From the NCBI RefSeq assembly GCF_900177725.1, contig NZ_FXAT01000002.1, forward strand, positions 186,001-250,000: 64,000 nt of DNA, read 5' to 3'. The DNA is from Paraburkholderia susongensis (GTDB lineage: Bacteria > Pseudomonadota > Gammaproteobacteria > Burkholderiales > Burkholderiaceae). A program made the translations under genes and the position numbers. Shown here piece by piece: positions 54,708 through 63,779 of the stretch. The notes below the pieces were generated by a model. The model did not search any database. It was not told the DNA's origin and saw only the letters and a list, made by a program, of their open reading frames with translations. Each line of letters begins with the position of its first letter. Positions within the stretch are counted from its first letter, which is position 1.

Positions 54708-55783
54708 CGATACACCACCGGACCCGCAACGCGGGCAAAGAGATTGTTCCAATCGGCACCTGGCGCAAGCGCATGCTTCATGACGTCCTGGACGTTCGCC
54801 TTGGTCACGAACGTTGCCTTGCAATAGGACTCCCGATGATCCTTGGGCAACGCGGCCACATCGATCTTCTTTTCCTTCGCCTGCAAACCCATCGACAGAC
54901 CGATTCCACCCAGCCAGTACGGATCCCAGTCGACCGACGCGATCAGTTCACCGGCCTTGATCGCACTCAGACCGGGTGGCGTGCCGTCCATGCCGGTGAC
55001 GGGCATCTGGCCAGCGAGGCCTTCGGCGCGCAGTGCCTCGATCGCGCCGAGCGCCATATCGTCATTCGCGGCCCACACGCCCTTGATCCTCGCGTTGAAA
55101 CGCGTCATCCAGGCCTGCATGATCGGAAAGGCCTTTTGTGAACTCCAGTCGGCGACCTGGAAGTCGAGTAGCTGGATGCCGGGAAACTTCTTCAGCGCCG
55201 CGTCGAGACCTGCCTTGCGCTCGATCGCCGGCACGTTACTGAAAATGCCGCCGAGCGCAACGACGCCGCCCTTGCCGCCCATCTGCCTGAACAACTGCGT
55301 AGCGGTTTCTTCCCCATATGCGACGCCGTCGTACGAAAGGTGAGCAACATAGTTCGGATTGAAGTCCCACGGATGCAGATCTTTAGGCTTGTTCCAGATC
55401 GTTGTCACGAACGCGCCCGCCTTCGAGCACGCTTCGACGATCACACGCGCGTCGGCCGAATCGTTCGGGTCGACGTTGAGCACGAGATTGCCTCCCGTTC
55501 TTTGCAGCAGCGCGCGAATGTCGGCGATGCCCTATTCGGAACTTCCTTCGGTCGTGAGCGGCACATACGGCAGCCCCACACTCGCTGCAAAGCTCTGCGC
55601 GCCCTTGTTGAAAGCCGCGTAGTACGGGTTGGTGAGTGACCGGAAAGAACAGGCCAGGGTAGTTTGCCCCGCGCCGAGCGACAGGCGCGAAATGCCGCTA
55701 CCGGCCATGGCAAACGCGGCGCCTGCGCCGAGCTTCATGAAGTCCCGGCGAGAAACGGCCGAGCGGTGGTCTTGACTGGACAT
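54704..55783 (-). pseudogene. Substrate-binding protein of the RbsB class, interrupted by an in-frame amber codon
   Basis: The frame from ATG 55783 (ribosome site AGGAG) to the stop at 54704 encodes a full-length 359-codon binding protein in one frame, with a single TAG at 55532-55534. N-terminal part: Tat-type signal SRRDFMKLGAGAAFAMAG, then TTLACSFRSLTNPYYAAFNKG and TEGSSE. Directly after the TAG it continues GIADIRALLQRTGGNLVLNV, IWNKPKDLHPWDFNPNYVAHL and VWAANDDMALGAIEAL without any gap or shift. The lost codon was probably AAG or CAG. Only 83 residues would be made before the stop. All downstream operon genes look intact, so the mutation is recent, is suppressed, or is a sequencing error. 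Confidence 0.85.
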
Positions 55784-55817
55784 GGTGTCTCCTATGAATG
55801 ACTGACTATTCACGAAA

Positions 55818-55835
55818 TAAATATACAGATAGTTA
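55818..55835. promoter_or_regulatory. TetR-type operator candidate, site 3
   Basis: TAAATATACAGATAGTTA, sharing the right arm CAGATAGTTACT with site 2 and 12 of 18 positions with site 1. It lies 35 bp upstream of the binding-protein ATG and overlaps an AT-rich, -10-like stretch on the coding strand. Confidence 0.4.
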
Positions 55836-55848
55836 CTCACTCCGCAGA

Positions 55849-55859
55849 TAACCTGGTTA
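55849..55859. promoter_or_regulatory. Short palindrome TAACCTGGTTA next to operator site 3
   Basis: Perfect five-base inverted repeat around one central base, using the same TAACC / GGTTA half-sites as operator site 1 but with a shorter spacer. It may be an accessory or degenerate site. Confidence 0.3.
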
Positions 55860-55897
55860 CCCGGGGCCTCTCTCAGGTGCTCACTGGCGCCATCTAA

Positions 55898-57571
55898 TTA
55901 ATCCACCGTCGCCGCGCTGTCGCGCATCCGGCGACCCGCGTGAGCGGCCAACTGACCCGCGACCGGCGCCTGATCCGCCACGCGCCCGCGAATCAGGTCC
56001 GAGGCTTTCTCCGCGATCATCAGCGTCGGGGCATTGGTGTTGGAGCTGACGATACGTGGCATCACGGACGAATCCGCAACGCGCAGGCCCTCGATACCGC
56101 GCACGCGCAACTGCGGATCGACCACCGACATCTCGTCCACGCCCATTTTGCAAGTGCCGACCGGGTGGTAGCCCGTGCGCCCATATTGCTTCGCATATTC
56201 CTCGTATTGCGCCTGCGTGCGCACGGCATCTCCCGGGAAGTGCTCGCGCCTGATGTACCTGGAAAGTGCGTGCTGGCTCATGATTTCGCGGCTCTGGCGA
56301 ATACCCTCCACCGCCACCTTCAGGTCATACGGATCGCGAATGTAGGCGGGATCGATGACCGGCGCATCGGTGGGATCAGCACTGTTGAGCGTCACGCTGC
56401 CGCGGCTGTTCGGGCGCAGGAAGTACGAGTTCAGCGTGCAACCCGAGCCCGAAGGCACCGGCGGCACACCGGCTTCCACTCCGGCGCCCGGCAGGAAGTG
56501 AAACTGGAGATCGGGGGTCGGCACATCGCTGCTCGAGTACCAGAACGCTCCACCTTCGGCGATGTTCGATGTGACGGGTCCTTTGTTGAACATTTTGTAT
56601 TCAAGACCGGCGAGCAGCATCATGTGCTTCTTTGCATACTTGTCGAGGCTGTAGGGGCCGTTGAGCTCGTACACGATGTCGATATCGAAATGATCCTGCA
56701 GGTTCGCACCCACACCATCGAGCGCATGCACAGGCTTGACGCCCACACGTTCGAGATCGGCTGCACGACCAATGCCTGAGAGCATCAGCAGCTTTGGAGA
56801 GCCGATCGCGCCCGCCGTCACGATCACCTCGCGCTCGGCGCGTGCCACGACGACATTCGAGCGCGCGTGCTGATCGGCGAATTCGACACCCACTGCGCGC
56901 CCCTTCTCGATCACGATGCTCGACACCAGGCAATTCGTCTTCACCGTCAGATTGCTACGCGAGCGGGCCTGCTGAAGATAGCCGACCGCTGCGCTACAAC
57001 GCCGGCCGCCGCGCTGGGTGACCTGATAGACCCCGACGCCCTCCTGCTGCGCACCATTGAAATCGCTGTTGTAGGGCAAACCCGCTTCCTGGCCGGCCAG
57101 CACGAAGGCCTTGGTGAGCTCATTGACGCTGATGAGATCGGATACACCCAGCGGTCCGCCGATGCCGTGATATTCGTTGCACAGGCGCTCGTTGTCCTCC
57201 ATGCGGCGCAAGTATGGGAGCACCCCGTCGCGAAAGCCCCAGCCGGTGCATCCGTCGCGTTCCCAGCCGTCGTAGTCGGCTGGCTGGCCGCGCGTGTACA
57301 CCATCGCATTGATGGAGCCGCCGCCGCCGAGCACGCGACCCTGCGCGAACGGAATCTGTCGCCGTTGCGTTTCCGCCGCCGCCACCGTGCGATAGCCCCA
57401 TGTCAGCGGGCCGCCCGTCATCTTGAAGAAGCCGACCGGCATATGGATGTAGGGGTCGGTATCGGCGGGACCGGCTTCGAGCAACAGCACGCGGCTGCTG
57501 GCGTCTTCGCTCAGACGCGCTGCCAGCGCACAGCCCGCCGCGCCACCACCCACGATCACATAGTCATACAT
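55898..57571 (-). CDS. GMC-family FAD alcohol oxidoreductase (choline-dehydrogenase-like)
   Basis: A 557-residue flavoprotein oxidising an alcohol to an aldehyde. FAD motif YDYVIVGGGAAGCALAARLSED at the N terminus, GMC signature 1 GRVLGGGGSINAMVYTRGQ, signature 2 GAIGSPKLLMLSGIG, and the C-terminal catalytic His in TGYHPVGTCKMG plus Asn in IVSSNTNAPTLMIAEKASD. It resembles BetA and polyethylene-glycol/alkanol dehydrogenases; no signal peptide is visible, so it acts at the inner face of the membrane or in the cytoplasm. GGAGAC precedes ATG 57571. It lies 98 bp after an aldehyde dehydrogenase gene, the natural next step. Confidence 0.93.
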   Translation of the reverse strand: MYDYVIVGGGAAGCALAARLSEDASSRVLLLEAGPADTDPYIHMPVGFFKMTGGPLTWGYRTVAAAETQRRQIPFAQGRVLGGGGSINAMVYTRGQPADYDGWERDGCTGWGFRDGVLPYLRRMEDNERLCNEYHGIGGPLGVSDLISVNELTKAFVLAGQEAGLPYNSDFNGAQQEGVGVYQVTQRGGRRCSAAVGYLQQARSRSNLTVKTNCLVSSIVIEKGRAVGVEFADQHARSNVVVARAEREVIVTAGAIGSPKLLMLSGIGRAADLERVGVKPVHALDGVGANLQDHFDIDIVYELNGPYSLDKYAKKHMMLLAGLEYKMFNKGPVTSNIAEGGAFWYSSSDVPTPDLQFHFLPGAGVEAGVPPVPSGSGCTLNSYFLRPNSRGSVTLNSADPTDAPVIDPAYIRDPYDLKVAVEGIRQSREIMSQHALSRYIRREHFPGDAVRTQAQYEEYAKQYGRTGYHPVGTCKMGVDEMSVVDPQLRVRGIEGLRVADSSVMPRIVSSNTNAPTLMIAEKASDLIRGRVADQAPVAGQLAAHAGRRMRDSAATVD

Positions 57572-57669
57572 TGCTGTCTCCGATTCTGTGTTCTGCAGCC
57601 ACGTCATCTCGCGTGGCTCCCACTTTCCAGGCGGTGCCTGGCGACCGCTTTCGTTGAGAAAAAATCGCC

Positions 57670-59178
57670 TTACGACATCCAGCGCGGCCGATTGCCGAGC
57701 TGGACATGCACCGACTTGAGTTCCGTATATTCCTCGACGCCATAGCGTCCCGTCTCGCGCCCGATACCGGATTGCTTGACACCGCCGATCGGCAGTTCAG
57801 GACCGCCGGTGATCGTGCAGTTGACCCAGATGCGCCCAGCTTGCACGTCGCGAAAGCTTCTGATAGCGCCCTCCAGATCACGGGTCCAGATGCTCGCCGC
57901 AAGACCGTACGGCACGCCGTTCGCCAACTGGATTGCCTGCTCGAAGCTCTCGAACGAGGTGACCGACAGCACCGGCCCGAAGATTTCTTCCTGCGCGAGC
58001 GTGCTTGCGGGCTGCACGTTGCGAAATACCGTCGGCTGGATGAAGAAGCGCTCGCCTTCGCTGCTGGCGGTGCCGCCGCAGACGAGCTGCGCGCCGTCGC
58101 GCATGCCCGCGTCGATAAAGCCGCGAATCTTGTCGAACTGACGCGCTTCAACAATGGCGCCGACGTGATTGGACGCATCGAGCGGATCGCCGACGCACAC
58201 TTTTGCAAGCACAGCCTGCACGCGCTCCACGAGTTCCTGCTCGACCGACCGATGCACGACGAGCCGGCTGCCCGACACGCAACACTGACCCGCGTTGAAG
58301 GCGATACCGAACGCAATGGCATCGGCTGCGTCGTCGAGATCAGCGTCGGCGAAGACGATCTGCGGATTCTTGCCGCCCAGTTCGAGCCCGACCTTTTTCA
58401 TGTTGCCGCCGGCGGCGTTTAGCACCGCGCGGCCCACCGGCGTCGAACCGGTGAACGAGATCATGTCGACGTCCATGTGCTCCGCGAGCGCCTGACCGAC
58501 CACCGAGCCGAGCCCGGTCACCACGTTGACCACGCCATCGGGCAGGCCGGCTTCGGTGAGCAGCGCGGCAAGCTTGAGCGTCGTGGTCGAAGTCAGTTCC
58601 GCCGGCTTGACGACCACCGTGCATCCCGCGGCCAACGCGAACGGCAAACGCTCGGAGAGAATGAAGAACGGAAAATTCCATGGTGTGACGATGCCGACCA
58701 CACCGACCGGCTGCCGTACGACCAGTCCGAACATGTCGGCGCCGAGCGTGTCATGCGAGTCGCCGTGCACCACGCGAGCAAGGCCCGCCGCATATTCCCA
58801 GATACCGGCCGCCGCGGTGACTTCGCCGCGCGACTGGCCGATCGGCTTGCCGCTTTCGAGCGTCTCGAGATAGGCCAGCGTCTCCACATTGTCGCGGATC
58901 AGTTGCGCCGCTTTGAGCAGAACCGTCGCGCGTTGCTCGCCGGGCAGCCGCGACCAGCGGCCATCGTCGAATGCGCGCCGCGCGGCGGCGACCGCGACGT
59001 CGAGATCGCCACGCGTCGCCCGCGTCGTAGCGGTCACCGGCACGCCGTGGCCGGGGCTCTTGCGCGTGAGCCATTCACCAGCCCCGCCTGGATAGTCCTT
59101 GCCATCAATGAACATCGACGTGCGCACCGGCTCGCCCGGCAGGCGCAGCGAAGCCGCCAATTCACTCAAGTTCTCCAT
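57670..59178 (-). CDS. NAD(P)-dependent aldehyde dehydrogenase
   Basis: A 502-residue class I aldehyde dehydrogenase: Asn in TPWNFPFF, Glu266 in LELGGKNP, nucleophile Cys300 in NAGQCCVSGSR and FGPVLSV near the C terminus. It resembles betaine- and aminoaldehyde-type enzymes; substrate open. ATG 59178 has a strong GGAGGG site, while the longer frame to 59322 runs into the regulatory region. It is the first gene of an aldehyde dehydrogenase-GMC operon divergent from the TetR gene (191 bp apart), a typical regulator-target layout. Confidence 0.94.
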   Translation of the reverse strand: MENLSELAASLRLPGEPVRTSMFIDGKDYPGGAGEWLTRKSPGHGVPVTATTRATRGDLDVAVAAARRAFDDGRWSRLPGEQRATVLLKAAQLIRDNVETLAYLETLESGKPIGQSRGEVTAAAGIWEYAAGLARVVHGDSHDTLGADMFGLVVRQPVGVVGIVTPWNFPFFILSERLPFALAAGCTVVVKPAELTSTTTLKLAALLTEAGLPDGVVNVVTGLGSVVGQALAEHMDVDMISFTGSTPVGRAVLNAAGGNMKKVGLELGGKNPQIVFADADLDDAADAIAFGIAFNAGQCCVSGSRLVVHRSVEQELVERVQAVLAKVCVGDPLDASNHVGAIVEARQFDKIRGFIDAGMRDGAQLVCGGTASSEGERFFIQPTVFRNVQPASTLAQEEIFGPVLSVTSFESFEQAIQLANGVPYGLAASIWTRDLEGAIRSFRDVQAGRIWVNCTITGGPELPIGGVKQSGIGRETGRYGVEEYTELKSVHVQLGNRPRWMS

Positions 59179-59270
59179 ACCGCCCTCCCAAATAAGCTTT
59201 TCACGGTGATGCGCAAAATCGTCGTACGGCAAGACAGCATCACCATCGCGTGTTCCGGCGCCCGTATTGC

Positions 59271-59285
59271 ACCATCCGGTTACTT
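59271..59285. promoter_or_regulatory. Degenerate operator-like sequence between ALDH and TetR genes
   Basis: ACCATCCGGTTACTT reproduces operator site 1 (AACCATCC-AGAT-GGTTACTT) with the central four bases missing. It lies in the 191-bp divergent region of the TetR gene and its presumed target. Weak evidence on its own. Confidence 0.25.
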
Positions 59286-59369
59286 CCTGACAACATGCAA
59301 TCTGGTTTATAGTCACCGACATGGGCGCTGGCCGACCTGTGCCCCAAACCCTCTTCTTTCGACAAACCC

Positions 59370-60053
59370 ATGACCCTAACCACCACCGCCCAGCGTCGCG
59401 CAGCGAAACCCGAACAAGCGGTCGTGACGCGCCAACCCAAGCAGCGAGACCCGGAGGTGACGCGGGCTCGCATCCTCGAAGCCGCGAAAAAAGAATTCGC
59501 GAAGTTCGGTCTGGCCGGAGCCCGCGTTGAAGCGATTGCGACGCGCTCCAAAGCCAACAAGCGGATGATCTATCACTACTTCGGCAGCAAGGAGGAGCTC
59601 TTCGTCGCTGTACTCGAAGATGCCTACGCTGATATCCGCTCGGCGGAACTCAACCTGCATCTCGACCATCTTTCGCCGGAGGAGGCACTCGTTGCCCTCA
59701 CCACCCATACGTGGAACTACTACCTTCGCAACCCCGAGTTCATGACGCTCGTCAACAGTGAAAATCTTCATAAGGCACGTCATGTCAAGAAATCTGAGCG
59801 GTTCAAGGAACTGCACCACGATTTCATCTCGATGCTGCAGCGCATCCTCGATCGTGGCGTCGAAGCCGGGGCGTTCCGAAGCGGTGTCGATGCGCGGCAG
59901 CTGCATATCACCATGGCCGCGATCGGCTACTACTACCTGACCAATCGGTTCACGAGCGGAGTCATCTTCGAGATCGACTTCATGGATAAGGCAGCCCTGA
60001 AAAGCCGGCTCGACTTCAACATCGAGACCATCCTCCGACTCGTACGTCCCTGA
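59370..60053 (+). CDS. TetR/AcrR-family transcriptional regulator
   Basis: A 227-residue one-component repressor. The helix-turn-helix is ARILEAAKKEFAKFGLAGAR, VEAIATRSKANKRMIYHYFG and SKEELFVAVLEDAYADI (about residues 30-80), and the C-terminal ligand domain (TetR_C_33-like, ending in FDFNIETILRLVRP) is 140 residues. It is divergent from the aldehyde dehydrogenase operon and convergent with the CoA-transferase gene. It is the only regulator in the catabolic locus and the best candidate to bind the repeated TAACC-N8-GGTTA elements. The inducer may be a pathway CoA ester or acid. Confidence 0.93.
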   Translation: MTLTTTAQRRAAKPEQAVVTRQPKQRDPEVTRARILEAAKKEFAKFGLAGARVEAIATRSKANKRMIYHYFGSKEELFVAVLEDAYADIRSAELNLHLDHLSPEEALVALTTHTWNYYLRNPEFMTLVNSENLHKARHVKKSERFKELHHDFISMLQRILDRGVEAGAFRSGVDARQLHITMAAIGYYYLTNRFTSGVIFEIDFMDKAALKSRLDFNIETILRLVRP

Positions 60054-60105
60054 GCGTTCTGACGCAGGGAGCGCATAGCACCGTTCCCCGCGCCGCAGCG
60101 TTACC

Positions 60106-61662
60106 TCATGCAACCTTCTCGCGGCTCTGCGAGGCATCGATTTTCGTCCGGACCAGCACTGCCTCGTCGACGAGCGGGCGAAATGCCATTCGCGCCAACA
60201 CATCGCGCTCGACATCAACGCCTTCCGCGACCTCGATCAGACGCACGCCGTCCGCTTCGAGACGAAACACCGCGCGCTCGGTCACGTACAGCACTTCCTG
60301 CCTGCTTCGGCGTGCCTGCTCGCCGCTGAACGTGATGTGCTGCACGCGCTCGACGAGCTTCGACACACTGCCTGGCGAGACGATGTTCAAACGCGCTCCA
60401 ACTTGTTCAACCGCTAGACCCTTTGCCTCGAAACTGCCGCAAAACACGATCTTGCGAGCCCCCTGCGTGATATCGATGAAGCCACCCGGCCCCACCACCG
60501 TCGAGCCGAGCTTCGAGACGTTGATGTTGCCCTCGCCATCCATCTCGCCCATGCCAAGGAAGGTGACGTCGACGCCACCGCCGCTGTAGAAATCGAACTG
60601 ATCGACACTCGACAGGATGGCGTCCGCGTTGCGTGCCGTGCCGAACATGGGACCATCGAGCATCGCGCCGTTGTGAATGCCCTGCTCCACCGATCCCCAG
60701 AAAGTGCCAAGCCGCCCCTGTTCCGCCAACAAAGCGGGGATGCCGCCCGGAATCCCAAAGCCGAAATTTGCCGACTGTCCGGCGTGCAACTCGGCCGCCG
60801 CGCGCGCGGCGATGATGCGGCGGATGCCCGTCGGCGCTTCGTAGAAGCCTTCGCCAATGGCACATTGCGCCTCGCCGCTTAGCGCCGGATCGTAATCCGA
60901 CACCACGCATTGCACCTGCTCCGGCGTTTCGACGAGCGTATCGACGAGGATGCCTGGAATGCGCACGAGCCTCGCCGGTACGTAGCCGGCAGGCGCGCGC
61001 TCCTTCACCTGCACGATCACGCGGCCACCACAGTTATGGGCCGCGAGCGCGGCGGCGTAGACATCGAGATCGGCTGGCTCGCGGCGCAGCGTCACGTTGC
61101 CGCCCTCATCGGCCGACGAGCCTCGCACGATCGCGAAATCCACCTTGAACGGCTTGTAGCGAAGGTATTCTTTCCCGTCCAGTTCGATCAGTTCGACCAG
61201 GTCCTCGGTCGCACGCTCGTTGATTTTTCCGCCATCGAGACGCGGATCGACGAAAGTGCGCAAGCCTACGTGCGTGACGAGCCCCGGGCGCCCCGCGCCG
61301 ATTTCCCGCAACAGCGTGGAAATCACGCCAGCCGGAAAACTGTAAGCTTCGAAAGCGCCGTCCTTCGCCATCTGCTGCATCGCCGGCGCCCAGCTCCAGT
61401 GCCCGCCGATCACGCGCCTGACCATGCCGGGATGGGCGAAGCGCCCAAGTCCGCTGCCCTTGCCGTCGCCGATGCCGAGCGCGTGCACCACCGTCAGATC
61501 GCGCGGATGCCCCGTCTCGAAAAAACGCTGCTCGAGCTTCGCGAGCACGGCGTCCGGCTCGAGCACACCGCCACCGTTACTGGCCAGCGCGATAGTGGCG
61601 CCGTCAAAAATCTGCCCGACCGCGTCCGCAGCCTCCGTCCACTTACTCACCACACCCTCCAT
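60106..61662 (-). CDS. Acyl-CoA:acetate / propionate CoA-transferase (family I, fused subunits)
   Basis: A 518-residue CoA-transferase of the YdiF/propionate-CoA-transferase type, with alpha and beta halves in one chain. Visible blocks: FDGATIALASNGGG, GAGRPGLVTHVGLRTFVDPRL, RGSSADEGGNVTLRREPADLDV, and the beta half FGFGIPGGIPALLAEQG and FWGSVEQGIHNGAMLDGPM with the catalytic Glu326, then YSGGGVDVTFLGMGEMDGEGNINVSKLG. It would activate an organic acid using acetyl-CoA or similar. ATG 61662 lacks a ribosome site, whereas GTG 61650 (codon 5) has GGAGG five bases upstream and may be the real start. Divergent from the acyl-CoA dehydrogenase gene. Confidence 0.92.
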   Translation of the reverse strand: MEGVVSKWTEAADAVGQIFDGATIALASNGGGVLEPDAVLAKLEQRFFETGHPRDLTVVHALGIGDGKGSGLGRFAHPGMVRRVIGGHWSWAPAMQQMAKDGAFEAYSFPAGVISTLLREIGAGRPGLVTHVGLRTFVDPRLDGGKINERATEDLVELIELDGKEYLRYKPFKVDFAIVRGSSADEGGNVTLRREPADLDVYAAALAAHNCGGRVIVQVKERAPAGYVPARLVRIPGILVDTLVETPEQVQCVVSDYDPALSGEAQCAIGEGFYEAPTGIRRIIAARAAAELHAGQSANFGFGIPGGIPALLAEQGRLGTFWGSVEQGIHNGAMLDGPMFGTARNADAILSSVDQFDFYSGGGVDVTFLGMGEMDGEGNINVSKLGSTVVGPGGFIDITQGARKIVFCGSFEAKGLAVEQVGARLNIVSPGSVSKLVERVQHITFSGEQARRSRQEVLYVTERAVFRLEADGVRLIEVAEGVDVERDVLARMAFRPLVDEAVLVRTKIDASQSREKVA

Positions 61663-61683
61663 TCAGATTGGCCGCAAAACACG

Positions 61684-61712
61684 TTGACAGCGGCCTTTCG
61701 TTGGTCTTAAAT
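61684..61712 (+). promoter_or_regulatory. Sigma70 promoter of the acyl-CoA dehydrogenase operon
   Basis: Perfect -35 TTGACA (61684-61689), 17-base spacer, -10 TTAAAT (61707-61712). The operator-like repeat begins at the last base of the -10, where a bound repressor would block RNA polymerase. The start codon is 139 bp further on. Confidence 0.7.
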
Positions 61713-61729
61713 AACCATCCAGATGGTTA
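61712..61729. promoter_or_regulatory. TetR-type operator candidate, site 1 (best copy)
   Basis: TAACCAT-CCAG-ATGGTTA: perfect seven-base inverted repeat around four bases, overlapping the -10 box of a near-consensus promoter. Related sequences occur at 47465 and 55818 within the same catabolic locus. Confidence 0.65.
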
Positions 61730-61850
61730 CTTGTTGCGAATGTTGGCACACGAAACCTCTGAATTCAAGCGGAATTTCGCGGCGCTCGGGTTTACCTTCA
61801 CAGCGCGCAACACCGCAAACATCAGGTCAACCAATATCCATGGAGACAGC

Positions 61851-62996
61851 ATGAAGCTCTCAGAAACGCACGAGCAGATCCGCGCTACCACACGGCGTTT
61901 TGCGCAGGAAGTGATCCGCCCTCTGGCCGAGGAACTGGATCGTGAAGAACGCTTTCCGGCGGAGATTTACAGGCAGATGGGCGAGCTTGGTCTGTTCGGC
62001 ATTACGGTGCCGGAGGCGTTCGGCGGCGCCGGGCTCGACGTCACCGCCTATGCGCTCGTGATGGAGGAGTTGTCGCGCGGGTACGCGTCGGTCGCCGACC
62101 AATGTGGCCTGCTCGAACTGGTCGGCACGCTGCTGAGCGTGCATGGCAGCGACTCCCAGCGCGCGAAATACATGGAGCCGTTGTTGCGCGCCGAACTCCG
62201 GCCGGCTTACTGCATCACAGAATCGGACGCGGGCACGGACGTCTCCGGCATTCGCACCACGGCGACACTCACCGCCGACGGATGGGAACTGAGCGGCGCC
62301 AAGCTCTGGATTCACAACGCACCGGTCGCCGATCTCGCCTTCGTGCTGGCGCGCACCGACCCGGCGGCGGGCAAGCGCGGCATGAGCATCTTTATCGTCG
62401 ACTGTCATCTGGCGGGCGTATCGAAGGGGCCGAAGGAACACAAGATGGGACAGCGCGCCTCACAAGTCGGCGAGCTGCATTTCGACCGCGTGAAGCTGCC
62501 GCACGACGCCTTGCTCGGACAGACAGGCCGGGGTTTTCACATGATGATGAGCGCACTCGACAAGGGCCGGGTCGGCATTGCCGCACTGGCCGTCGGGATC
62601 GCGCAGGCGGGGCTGGAGGCCGCGCTGGAGTATGCGCAGACCCGCAAGCAGTTCGGCACCCACATCGCCGAGTTTCAAGGGATCCAGTGGATGCTCGCCG
62701 ACATGGCGAAGGATATTCAAGCCGCGCGGCTGCTCGTGCACGATGCGGCCGAACGCCTCGAAGCCGGCGACCGCGCAAGCATCGCCTGCTCGATGGCCAA
62801 GTGCTTCGCCGGCGACACGGCGGTCAAGCACAGCGCCAACGCGGTGCAGATCTTCGGCGGCAGCGGCTACATTCGCGGCTACGAAGTCGAACGGCTCTAT
62901 CGCGATGCGAAGATCACGCAGATCTATGAAGGCACGAACCAGATCCAGCGCACGATCATCGCGCGTGACCTGATCGCCAACGGAGCGTCGTTATGA
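61851..62996 (+). CDS. Acyl-CoA dehydrogenase
   Basis: A 381-residue FAD enzyme that introduces the alpha-beta double bond in an acyl-CoA. Family signatures are YCITESDAGTDVSGIRT and QIFGGSGYIRGYEVERLYRDAKITQIYEGTNQ (split here: QIFGGSGYIRGYEVERLYRD, then AKITQIYEGT), with catalytic Glu360 in the position of short- and medium-chain enzymes. ATG 61851 has GGAGA nine bases upstream; the frame back to 61668 crosses the promoter and is excluded. Electrons would pass to the EtfAB of the neighbouring operon. It overlaps the following SDR gene by four bases. Confidence 0.94.
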   Translation: MKLSETHEQIRATTRRFAQEVIRPLAEELDREERFPAEIYRQMGELGLFGITVPEAFGGAGLDVTAYALVMEELSRGYASVADQCGLLELVGTLLSVHGSDSQRAKYMEPLLRAELRPAYCITESDAGTDVSGIRTTATLTADGWELSGAKLWIHNAPVADLAFVLARTDPAAGKRGMSIFIVDCHLAGVSKGPKEHKMGQRASQVGELHFDRVKLPHDALLGQTGRGFHMMMSALDKGRVGIAALAVGIAQAGLEAALEYAQTRKQFGTHIAEFQGIQWMLADMAKDIQAARLLVHDAAERLEAGDRASIACSMAKCFAGDTAVKHSANAVQIFGGSGYIRGYEVERLYRDAKITQIYEGTNQIQRTIIARDLIANGASL

Positions 62997-63772
62997 GCGC
63001 CCGCCCCGTTGCACTTGTCACGGGCAGCCGGCGCGGCATCGGTCGGGCGATTGCAGTCGAGCTCGGTCGCGCCGGATTCGATGTGGCGCTCACCGATGCG
63101 GCGGCATCCGACGAGCTCGATCGGGCTGTTGCCGAAGTCGAACAGACGGGTGCCCGCGCGATCGCGGTCGTGTCCGATCTCGCCAACATCGACTCGCATC
63201 AAGCCACGCTGCTCGATATCGAAGCGCGGCTCGGCGGGCCGATCGATTGCCTCGTGAACAATGCGGGCGTATCGGTGATGTCGCGAGGCGACCTTCTCGA
63301 TGTGACGCCTGAAAGTTTCGATCGTTGCATTGCCGTCAATACGCGCGGCACCTTCTTTTTCATGCAAGCCTTCGCCAGGCACTTCCTCGCCCGCACGCGC
63401 GCCAGCGTTGCGTCCCATCCGAGCGTCATCACGATTACTTCGTCAAATGCGGTCGCCGCTTCGCCTTTACGCAGCGAGTACTGCGTGTCAAAGGCGGGGC
63501 TGTCGATGGCGACCACGCTGTTTTCACTGCGGCTCGCCGAGCACGGCGTCAGCGTCTACGAGGTGCAGCCAGGACTGATCGAAACGGAGATGACCGCACC
63601 CTCTCGCGCCCGCTACGACGCCCAGATGGAGCAAGGCCTCACGGCCATCACGCGCTGGGGTACCCCGCAAGAGGTGGCGACCACCGTGCGCACGCTCGCG
63701 ACAGGCGGCCTGCCCTACAGCGTTGGACAGGCCATCCGTGTCGACGGCGGCCTCCTCGTGACCAAATACTGA
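62993..63772 (+). CDS. SDR-family 3-ketoacyl reductase-like dehydrogenase
   Basis: A 259-residue short-chain dehydrogenase: TGSRRGIGRAIA cofactor motif, NNAGVSV, and catalytic Ser (ITITSSN), Tyr and Lys in SEYCVSKAG, ending RVDGGLLVTKY. Proteins of this type are often labelled FabG-like 3-ketoacyl-ACP reductase, but in a catabolic setting the role is more likely a hydroxy-acid, sugar or hydroxyacyl-CoA dehydrogenase. The ATG overlaps the acyl-CoA dehydrogenase stop (ATGA), so they are co-translated. Confidence 0.9.
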   Translation: MSARPVALVTGSRRGIGRAIAVELGRAGFDVALTDAAASDELDRAVAEVEQTGARAIAVVSDLANIDSHQATLLDIEARLGGPIDCLVNNAGVSVMSRGDLLDVTPESFDRCIAVNTRGTFFFMQAFARHFLARTRASVASHPSVITITSSNAVAASPLRSEYCVSKAGLSMATTLFSLRLAEHGVSVYEVQPGLIETEMTAPSRARYDAQMEQGLTAITRWGTPQEVATTVRTLATGGLPYSVGQAIRVDGGLLVTKY

Positions 63773-63779
63773 TACGCAT

